Assembly (NCBI GenBank): GCA_030424715.1
Contig: JAUHWH010000001.1
Coordinates: 558,001-622,000, forward strand
Length of the DNA stretch: 64,000 bases
Origin: Bdellovibrionia bacterium
Lineage (GTDB): Bacteria > Bdellovibrionota > Bdellovibrionia > Bdellovibrionales > JAGQZY01
Direction of reading: 5' to 3'
Both the position numbers and the translations under genes were made by a program. The notes beneath the pieces are model-generated. The model ran no database searches and was not told the origin of the DNA. It saw only the letters and a program-made list of their open reading frames with translations. Below, piece by piece: positions 57,878 to 64,000 of the stretch; positions within the stretch are counted from its first letter, which is position 1, and every line of letters starts with the position of its first letter.

Positions 57878-58601
57878 TCATCAAGATGATTTAACCCTCG
57901 TTGAACACTTATCTGAATTGCGAGACCGCTTGATCCGGGCCCTCGTCGCAGTGGCCGTTTTTTCTATTATAGCCTGGAACTTCAACGAGTTCTTTTTCTC
58001 CATCGTCAGAAAGCCGATTTTGCCATACCTGCCACAAAATGGTCTGGTCTTTACGGCTCCTATGGATAAGTTTATGGCTTACCTTAAAGTGTCGATCTTG
58101 ACCGGCGTGATTTTCTCTTGCCCTGTTTGGATTTATCAATTTTGGCGATTCGTAGCCCCAGGGCTCTATAAGGAAGAGAAAAAATATAGTTTTTACTTTA
58201 TTTTTTTCGGGACACTATTATTTTTAACAGGCGTTAACTTTGTATACTTCGTTGTCTATCCGGTCGCCTTTGAGTTTTTATTGAACTTTGGGGGCGACAC
58301 CGACAAAGCCATGATTACGATTAACGACTATCTGTCTTTCTTTATGACAACGACATTGGTGTTTGGCTTGGCTTTTGAGTTGCCCTTGGTGTTAACGCTG
58401 TTGGGAATGTTGGGGATCGTCAACAAGGCATTATTAATTGCATTGCGACGTTATGCCATTATTTTGATGTGTATTATGTCGGCGGTGATTACCCCACCCG
58501 ACGTGATGAGTATGGTTCTCTTGGTTTTGCCTCTTTGTGGTCTCTACGAACTCTCCATAGTTTTGGTGGGATGGTTTGGGCACAAGCCTGAGGAACTCTG
58601 A
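57861..58601 (+). CDS. tatC: Twin-arginine translocase subunit TatC
   Basis: Polytopic core of the Tat translocon, 246 residues from ATG 57861. The conserved cytoplasmic start LVEHLSELRDRLIRAL and six membrane helices are present, with VAPGLYKEEKKY and GLAFELPLVLTLL. The frame can extend to 57825 within tatB, but the conserved part begins after the chosen ATG. The TGA stop shares its A with the next ATG, coupling it to the phosphoesterase gene. Confidence 0.95.
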   Translation: MENNPSHQDDLTLVEHLSELRDRLIRALVAVAVFSIIAWNFNEFFFSIVRKPILPYLPQNGLVFTAPMDKFMAYLKVSILTGVIFSCPVWIYQFWRFVAPGLYKEEKKYSFYFIFFGTLLFLTGVNFVYFVVYPVAFEFLLNFGGDTDKAMITINDYLSFFMTTTLVFGLAFELPLVLTLLGMLGIVNKALLIALRRYAIILMCIMSAVITPPDVMSMVLLVLPLCGLYELSIVLVGWFGHKPEEL

Positions 58602-60055
58602 TGGGGAGCAACTTCAACCTCGACGAAGTTGACTTTTCAGTGGCGACCTTCACAGCTGTTGTTAGTGATCTGCACCTCTGTGAAGCAGAACCTGTACACC
58701 ACGCCCATCCCCTGTGGAAGAAGTACAAAACGCGAGAGTTTTTTTTCGATGAGGCATTTAAAACTTTTCTCGAGCATATTGATTCTGAAGCGGGCGATGA
58801 AAAAATCGAGTTGATCTTCAATGGTGACACTTTTGACTTTGATAGTATGACGTTTTTGCCCACCCATCCGACCTATCAAGTGTCTTGGCTTGAAAAAAAG
58901 CGGGGACTTGAGCCCGAAGAGGAAAAGTCCACAGATAAGATCCGAGTGATCCTCGATGACCACAAAATTTGGTGTGACGCTCTTCATTGGTTTATCGGCC
59001 GAGGGCATAAGGTCGTTTTTATTATCGGCAATCATGATCTCGAATTGCATTGGAAATCTGTTCAAATCGAGCTTTTAAATGGTCTAAACCTGTCGCCTGA
59101 AGAGAGAACTCGGGTGCGTTTTGTAGAGTGGTTTTACATCAGTAATAAAGACACCCTTATTGAGCATGGCAATCAGTATGATCCTTATTGTCTGTGTGAT
59201 GACCCGGTGAATCCCTTCGTGATTGATTACAACCGAGTGCAAGTCCGACTGCCCTTTGGAGATTGGGCCTGTCGCTATCTTGTGAATGGAATGGGTTATT
59301 TTAATCCCCATATTGAGGCCAATTACGTCATGTCCCTCCGCGAGTACGTCGGGTATTTCTTCAAGTACATGGTCCGGGCGCAACCGTTGATCCTTTGGAC
59401 ATGGTTCTGGAGCAGTATCGCTATTTTGTGGCGAACTATTTATTCTAATATGCAACGCCCCCTGTCCGACCCCCTCACCGTTGAAACTCGGGTTGAGGGT
59501 ATTGCGAAAAGATCCAATTCAACACCTCGAGTGGTGCGCGAGTTGAAAGCCCTTTTTGTAAAGCCTGCGGGCTCGAACCCCCTTCGAATTATGAAAGAAC
59601 TTTGGTTGGATCGCGCCTTTTTAGTGCTGATTTCCCTTTTTGTTTTGTTGCAGCTCTTTATAATTATAAAGCAGATCTACGCTCTGTCGTTTTTTTGGAT
59701 GTTCATACCCATTTTCATTTTGTTGCCGCCATTCATCCTTTATTCACGGGGGATAGAATCGAATATTGGTTATTATAAAAAGCCAAACGAGCAGATCTTA
59801 ACGACCTCTGGGTTGATTGCCGATGTCGGACGCGTGATCTACGGGCACACCCATGACGTTCGTCATGAGTTGATTGGTGGCGTGGAACATCTCAATTCCG
59901 GCACTTGGTCGCCGGCTTTTGCTGATGTCGAATGCACGATCGCCCATGACAGTAAAACCTATATCTGGATTCACCCTTCCGGCGAACATCGGTCCGCTAA
60001 GGTTTTAAAGGTTGAAAAGGGCAAAGTTGTTGATTTTTTCGCCAGCAAACACTGA
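58601..60055 (+). CDS. Membrane-attached calcineurin-like metallophosphoesterase
   Basis: Predicted phosphoesterase of 484 residues; the substrate is unknown. The metallophosphoesterase motifs occur in order: SDLHL (D23, H25), FNGDTFDFD, IIGNHDLELHW and YGHTHD, followed by HLNSGTW. Two hydrophobic segments near residues 345-390 (AFLVLISLFVLLQLFIIIKQ is one, split here as FLVLISLFVLLQLF) place a membrane hairpin between GNHD and GHTH. LpxH-like hydrolases share the motifs but are about half this size. It is co-translated with tatC, which hints at a cell-envelope role. It is not predicted to be a Tat substrate, having no twin-arginine signal. Confidence 0.85.
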   Translation: MGSNFNLDEVDFSVATFTAVVSDLHLCEAEPVHHAHPLWKKYKTREFFFDEAFKTFLEHIDSEAGDEKIELIFNGDTFDFDSMTFLPTHPTYQVSWLEKKRGLEPEEEKSTDKIRVILDDHKIWCDALHWFIGRGHKVVFIIGNHDLELHWKSVQIELLNGLNLSPEERTRVRFVEWFYISNKDTLIEHGNQYDPYCLCDDPVNPFVIDYNRVQVRLPFGDWACRYLVNGMGYFNPHIEANYVMSLREYVGYFFKYMVRAQPLILWTWFWSSIAILWRTIYSNMQRPLSDPLTVETRVEGIAKRSNSTPRVVRELKALFVKPAGSNPLRIMKELWLDRAFLVLISLFVLLQLFIIIKQIYALSFFWMFIPIFILLPPFILYSRGIESNIGYYKKPNEQILTTSGLIADVGRVIYGHTHDVRHELIGGVEHLNSGTWSPAFADVECTIAHDSKTYIWIHPSGEHRSAKVLKVEKGKVVDFFASKH

Positions 60056-60070
60056 AATAACGCTTGGCGA

Positions 60071-60093
60071 AAACCCCCATTTTTCAGGGGTTT
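60071..60093 (+). terminator. Hairpin after the tat operon, possible terminator
   Basis: Stem AAACCCC / GGGGTTT with a nine-base loop, 16 bases after the phosphoesterase stop. Only three T residues follow, so termination may be weak. Confidence 0.45.
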
Positions 60094-60137
60094 CCAGTGA
60101 ATCTGATACGCCAACGGCATGCCAAGTCGAAATATTT

Positions 60138-60167
60138 TTGTCTTCAGATCGAAATGTAGGGTAGATT
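60138..60167 (+). promoter_or_regulatory. Possible promoter of the histone gene
   Basis: TTGTCT (60138-60143) and TAGATT (60162-60167) with 18 bases between, about 43 bases before the histone ATG. It is the best fit in the 155-base gap. Confidence 0.4.
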
Positions 60168-60210
60168 AGCGAGTAACTTAAAGGAACCGCCTGACCATTG
60201 GGAGGTAATC

Positions 60211-60405
60211 ATGGCAAATGTATTGGTAGTGACAAGCAAAGTAAAAAAGTTCATCAAAGAAAGCTCTGGCTGTAACACTTCTGCGGAAACAGTTGATGTT
60301 TTAAGCAAAGCTGTTGAGCAACTTTGTAAAAAAGGTGTTGAGGCCGCTCAAGCGGATGGCCGTAAAACAGTAATGGCCCGTGACATTGTAATTGATCACA
60401 TTTAA
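60211..60405 (+). CDS. Bacterial histone (single histone-fold protein, Bd0055-like)
   Basis: A 64-residue protein covering one complete histone fold: helix 1 (about 9-17), loop 1, the long helix 2 (about 24-52) and short helix 3 (about 56-63, TVMARDIVIDHI). The sequence is nearly that of Bdellovibrio bacteriovorus Bd0055, an abundant nucleoid protein that binds DNA by an unconventional end-on mode. Recognisable features are MANVLVVTSKVKKFIKE, the SAETVDVLSKAVEQL helix and the RKTVMARDIV end. GGGAGG precedes the ATG. The gene stands alone with its own likely promoter and a strong terminator, as expected for a highly expressed chromatin protein. No N- or C-terminal tail is present. Confidence 0.93.
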   Translation: MANVLVVTSKVKKFIKESSGCNTSAETVDVLSKAVEQLCKKGVEAAQADGRKTVMARDIVIDHI

Positions 60406-60436
60406 ATCAAATTTAAATTTTTTTTAGATTTTTTTT

Positions 60437-60465
60437 AAAACCCCAAAACTTTTTGGGGTTTTTTT
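60437..60465. terminator. Intrinsic terminator between histone gene and ligA
   Basis: A near-perfect hairpin with CCCCAAAA / TTTTGGGG arms and a minimal loop, followed on the plus strand by seven T residues. It ends the histone transcript and overlaps the last codon of ligA; for ligA (minus strand) only four T residues follow. Confidence 0.88.
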
Positions 60466-62509
60466 ATATGTCGTTGATTTGTTTCTGGAGCTCATCCCAG
60501 CTCCAAACTGACACGCCTAATTTTTCGGCTTTCTCAAGCTTACTCCCCGCTTTATCTCCGGCCACCAGAACACTGGTTTTTTTACTAACAGACGAGCCAA
60601 CTTGACCACCGGCTTGCCGGATCATGTCTTGGACTTCGTTACGGGGGATCGGCAGGGTCCCCGTGACGACAAAGCTCATGTTGGCGAACTTTGAGCTCTG
60701 GCTCGCTGACACGCCCTTTATGGCTTTCGGGCGAAGACCGACCTTGATGAGCTCACGGACCTCCGACTGAAAGCGGGGTTGTGCCAAGGCTGTGGTCACG
60801 GATTTGGTGACCCGCGGGCCAATGTCTGGCAAAGCGAGCAGCTCTTCTTCGGAGGCCTTTAAAAAGGCATCAACGGTCTTAAAGTACTGAGCGAGGGTTC
60901 GGGCGGTTTGTTCACCGACAAAGCGAATACCGAGGCCGTAGATCAGTCGATGAAGTTCAGTCTCTTTGCTTGCTGCGATACTTTCTAAGAGATTGGTGGT
61001 GGATTTTTCTCCCTGTCGCTCCAAGCTGATGACATCTTCATACTTGAGTTTGTAGATGTCAGAGAATTTTTGGATCAACTTTTTATCAAAGAAAACCTCA
61101 ATCAAGCGAGCCCCGAGCTTATCAATGTTAAGAGCGTTGCGAGAGACAAAGTGCTTCAGAGACTCCACCATGACCGCCGGACAAAGGCTATTCTGGCATC
61201 GCTTGACAGCTTCATCAGGTTCTTGGTGGGCTGGCTCACCGCAAGCTGGACACTGCGCGGGGAGAGAAAAAGCTTTCGAAGACTTCGGTCGCTTTTCCTT
61301 GAGCACAGATAAAACTTCTGGAATCACGTCGCCTGCGCGGTGGACAATCACGGTGTCCCCTTTTCTGACGTCTTTGCGGTCGATCTCATCTTGGTTGTGA
61401 AGTGTGGCATGGGTGATGGTCACGCCCCCGACTGAGACCGGGGCCATGATAGCCACCGGGGTTAAGGCTCCCGTCCGCCCGACTTGGACGACGATATCTT
61501 CAATAATCGTTTGTGCCTGTTCTGGAGTGAATTTGGCGGCAAAAGCCCAGCGCGGGCTGCGGGCAATTTTACCTAGGCTCTTTTGCAGGCGAAAAGAGTT
61601 AACCTTGACGACAATCCCGTCGATTTCGAAATCAAGGCGAGAGCGAATTTTCTCGATATTTTTATAATACTCGATGACCTGTTGAGACCCAGTACAGATT
61701 TGTGAGAGGGCCTTTTGAGAAACCTCTGAGCCCGATGAGCAAGGCATTACGGGCAGTCCCATTTTAGAAAGATGTTCCTCAAATTCGAACTGCGACTCAG
61801 GATCAAAGCCCTCACTGAATCCCAAAGAATAGCAAAACATTTGCAGGTTTCTTGATTTTGCCACGCGGGAGTCAAGCTGACGGATCGTACCAGCCGCCGC
61901 GTTGCGGGGGTTGGCAAACGGAGGCAGACCATTTTCATCATTCGCATCATTGATTCTGAGAAACTCTTGCTTGAAAAGTAACACTTCGCCTCGGACATCA
62001 AGGCGAGGTGGCGGTTTTGAGCCGGTTAACTTTTTGGGGACACTGGCGATTGTTTTGATATTATTAAAAACGTCTTCGCCAAGGGAGCCGTCCCCCCTTG
62101 TGATCGCCCGCTCCAATATCCCATCAACGTAAACCAGCTCCATAGCCACCCCATCGTATTTGGGAGAACAAAAAAATTGCACTGGACTGTCGTCATTAAT
62201 CTGACGTTGAATCTTTTCTTCAAACTCCACAATCTCATCGGCGGAATAGGTGTTTTGGAGAGAGAGCATGGGCTCTTTATGCTGTACTTTTTTAAACTGA
62301 TCGAGAATGGGGCCACCAACATTTTGGGTGGGAGAGTCTTGGGTCGTAAGCTCGGGAAATTCATTTTCAAGGGCAACCAAACGTCCAAAGAGCTGGTCGT
62401 ATTCATAGTCTGAAATTTCTGGTTGGTCCAGGGTGTGATAAAGCTTGTCGTGTTTGCGAATCTCCTGGGAGAGACGCTTGATTTCTGCTTTGGCGTCGTT
62501 TTTTGTCAT
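60464..62509 (-). CDS. ligA: NAD-dependent DNA ligase LigA
   Basis: Joins nicks during replication and repair using NAD+. It has 681 residues: an N-terminal NAD-binding Ia domain (YDQLFGRLVALE), the nucleotidyltransferase with active-site lysine K117 in KYDG, and the OB fold. A zinc finger (CPACGEP...C...C), helix-hairpin-helix repeats (LPDIGPRV) and a C-terminal BRCT domain (FVVTGTLPIPRNEV) follow. All domains appear intact. The gene is convergent with the histone gene and divergent from gatC. Confidence 0.97.
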   Translation of the reverse strand: MTKNDAKAEIKRLSQEIRKHDKLYHTLDQPEISDYEYDQLFGRLVALENEFPELTTQDSPTQNVGGPILDQFKKVQHKEPMLSLQNTYSADEIVEFEEKIQRQINDDSPVQFFCSPKYDGVAMELVYVDGILERAITRGDGSLGEDVFNNIKTIASVPKKLTGSKPPPRLDVRGEVLLFKQEFLRINDANDENGLPPFANPRNAAAGTIRQLDSRVAKSRNLQMFCYSLGFSEGFDPESQFEFEEHLSKMGLPVMPCSSGSEVSQKALSQICTGSQQVIEYYKNIEKIRSRLDFEIDGIVVKVNSFRLQKSLGKIARSPRWAFAAKFTPEQAQTIIEDIVVQVGRTGALTPVAIMAPVSVGGVTITHATLHNQDEIDRKDVRKGDTVIVHRAGDVIPEVLSVLKEKRPKSSKAFSLPAQCPACGEPAHQEPDEAVKRCQNSLCPAVMVESLKHFVSRNALNIDKLGARLIEVFFDKKLIQKFSDIYKLKYEDVISLERQGEKSTTNLLESIAASKETELHRLIYGLGIRFVGEQTARTLAQYFKTVDAFLKASEEELLALPDIGPRVTKSVTTALAQPRFQSEVRELIKVGLRPKAIKGVSASQSSKFANMSFVVTGTLPIPRNEVQDMIRQAGGQVGSSVSKKTSVLVAGDKAGSKLEKAEKLGVSVWSWDELQKQINDI

Positions 62510-62606
62510 TGGGGAATTATGTGAGTCGAGGTTAAAGAGGTCAATGAAATATCTTTTATCATCCGATAAAAAAAGCTATATTAAGGGTCCTCTAAGGGAG
62601 GCTCAC

Positions 62607-62888
62607 TTGGCAAAAAATCAGCAGATTAAAGAGGTCGCTGACCTCGCGTGTTTGCAGATAGATGAAAGCGAAATTGAAACCTTTCAAAATCAGTTTGACG
62701 AGGCGATTCAATTTTTCGATAGGCTTTCTTCTCTTGATACTGCTGACATCAAACCGATGGTGACCCCTCATGATATGAAGACGCCTTTACGAGAAGATCG
62801 CGTTGTTCGTGATTTAACGGTCGATGAGCTTTTAGAAAATGCGCCAGATGTTAAAGACTCCCTGTTTCGTGTGCCTCCGGTGGTCTAA
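62607..62888 (+). CDS. gatC: Asp-tRNA(Asn)/Glu-tRNA(Gln) amidotransferase subunit C
   Basis: Stabilising subunit of the GatCAB transamidosome, 93 residues. The start is TTG at 62607 with AAGGGAGG (62594-62601) five bases upstream, giving MAKNQQIKEVADLACLQI as expected for GatC. The frame also holds an ATG at 62547 and reaches back to 62445, but those extensions lack a ribosome site, and the earliest overlaps ligA on the other strand. The family region VTPHDMKTPLREDRV is present. It overlaps gatA by one base (TAATG). Confidence 0.93.
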   Translation: MAKNQQIKEVADLACLQIDESEIETFQNQFDEAIQFFDRLSSLDTADIKPMVTPHDMKTPLREDRVVRDLTVDELLENAPDVKDSLFRVPPVV

Positions 62889-64000
62889 TGGATCTGTTAA
62901 ACTTATCAGCTTGCGATATACCCAACCTAGTGAAACAGAAAAGAGTTTCGGCAACGGAATTGCTGCAGGCTTTTTGGAAACGTGGGACGGACCTCAATCC
63001 GAAGGTGAATGCCCTCCTTGCCTTTAACGATGATGCTGAACAACGCGCAAAAAATATTGATAAGGGCTTGGTCAAGCCAGGCCGGCTGCTAGGTGTGCCG
63101 GTGGTTTTGAAAGACAACTTTTGTTTAAGGGGCATGAAAACAACGGCAGCATCTCGTATTTTAGAGAACTTCGTGGCCCCCTACACAGCCCATTGTGTGC
63201 AGCGTCTTATTGATGAGGGTGCGATTATTATAGCAAAGTCCAATCTCGACGAATTTGCCATGGGATCCTCCAATGAGAATTCTTACTTTGGCGCTTCCAA
63301 AAATCCCTGGGACTTGGAGCGCGTTCCTGGCGGATCTAGCGGTGGTTCCGCAGTGGCTGTGTCCACCCGGTTCGCTCCGGTGGCTTTGGGGTCTGACACA
63401 GGGGGATCCATTCGCCAACCGGCTAGTTTTTGCGGGGTTGTGGGGATAAAACCAACCTATGGGAGTGTTTCTCGTTACGGAATGATCGCCTTTGCCTCCT
63501 CCCTTGATCAGGCAGGCACCTTTGGCAAAACGGTGCGCGAGGCCGCGCTACCACTGGGTGCCATGATTCATAGAGACCCGAGAGACGGGACCAATGTTGA
63601 TGTGCCTTATTCTGAACTTTTGGGTGGCAGCCAATCGCTAAAAAAATGTCGTGTCGGTATTGCGAAAGAATATATGGTAGCCGGCTTAAGTTCGGATCTT
63701 TCACGCTCTATCGAGAGCATCATAAAAAAATTAGAGGCCGAAGGTTGTGAAGTTGTTGAAATCTCCTTGCCTCACACGACCTTTGCGATTCCAGTTTACT
63801 ATCTCGTGGCTGCCAGCGAAGCATCGAGCAACCTGTCGCGATACGATGGCGTTCGTTATGGGTTGCGAGATATTGAGACCCCTGACGGCCGACCAGCGGC
63901 GGATTTGGCTGAATTCTACAAAATGACCCGCAGTCGCGGTTTCGGAGAAGAGGTGAAGCGAAGAATTTTGTTGGGTACCTTCTCGTTGTCGGCGGGACAT
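62888..64000 (+). CDS. gatA: Asp-tRNA(Asn)/Glu-tRNA(Gln) amidotransferase subunit A, 3' end cut by window edge
   Basis: Amidase that frees ammonia from glutamine for converting misacylated Glu-tRNA(Gln) or Asp-tRNA(Asn). The frame is open from ATG 62888 for 371 codons to the window end; about 110-120 residues are missing. The catalytic Ser-cisSer-Lys triad is visible: K75 (VLKDNF), S150 (PGGSSGGS) and S174 (DTGGSIRQPA). It starts on the gatC stop. gatB would be expected just outside the window. Confidence 0.96.
   Translation, partial: MDLLNLSACDIPNLVKQKRVSATELLQAFWKRGTDLNPKVNALLAFNDDAEQRAKNIDKGLVKPGRLLGVPVVLKDNFCLRGMKTTAASRILENFVAPYTAHCVQRLIDEGAIIIAKSNLDEFAMGSSNENSYFGASKNPWDLERVPGGSSGGSAVAVSTRFAPVALGSDTGGSIRQPASFCGVVGIKPTYGSVSRYGMIAFASSLDQAGTFGKTVREAALPLGAMIHRDPRDGTNVDVPYSELLGGSQSLKKCRVGIAKEYMVAGLSSDLSRSIESIIKKLEAEGCEVVEISLPHTTFAIPVYYLVAASEASSNLSRYDGVRYGLRDIETPDGRPAADLAEFYKMTRSRGFGEEVKRRILLGTFSLSAGH

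Overview
The window looks like the replication-origin region of a chromosome from the Bdellovibrionota (Bdellovibrio-like bacteria). Three things point there: a 64-residue histone-fold protein very like Bdellovibrio Bd0055 (60211-60405), an ATP synthase operon with paired b-type stalk genes next to mnmE-mnmG-rsmG-parA-parB, and many large exported lipoproteins. The assignment is inferred from gene content and remembered family sequences, not from a search.

Layout. 1-2821: dnaN (cut by the left edge) and dnaA on the minus strand, with an origin-like AT-rich spacer between them (DnaA boxes, GC patch, five TAG trios). 2897-9746: plus-strand rpmH-rnpA-yidD-yidC-jag-mnmE-mnmG-rsmG. 9961-12397: two identical parS sites around a small minus-strand lipoprotein gene, then parA-parB. 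12505-18328: ATP synthase genes b'-b-delta-alpha-gamma-beta-epsilon, lacking a and c, closed by a terminator. 18861-31187: a tightly packed four-gene block of exported proteins (metzincin-like lipoprotein, giant lipoprotein, outer-membrane barrel, and a second giant lipoprotein paralogous to the first). This is the least explained and most interesting part of the window. 31307-36941: a small unknown gene, a secreted GH3 glycosidase and mfd. 37094-44397: nuoA-H-J-K-L-M-N, exactly the seven membrane-arm subunits of complex I. 44419-47548: a membrane-bound P-loop NTPase overlapping an MscS-type channel gene. 47550-51805: a patatin-like lipase, a small HTH/coiled-coil protein and lon. 52074-56777 (minus): hemW, grpE, a zinc-finger-less DnaJ and an LpoA-like lipoprotein. 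56894-60055: an unknown gene, tatB-tatC and a membrane-attached metallophosphoesterase. 60211-64000: histone, ligA (minus), gatC and gatA (cut by the right edge).

How it fits together. Most of the window is housekeeping: replication initiation and segregation, tRNA and rRNA modification, protein insertion and export, energy conservation and protein quality control. Genes are closely packed and often overlap by 1-20 bases. I saw no tRNA, rRNA, CRISPR array, insertion sequence or prophage. The candidate undescribed systems are the four-gene exported block and the NTPase-MscS pair. Adjacent genes at 56894 and 57554 also have -10 elements placed so that their transcripts would be leaderless.
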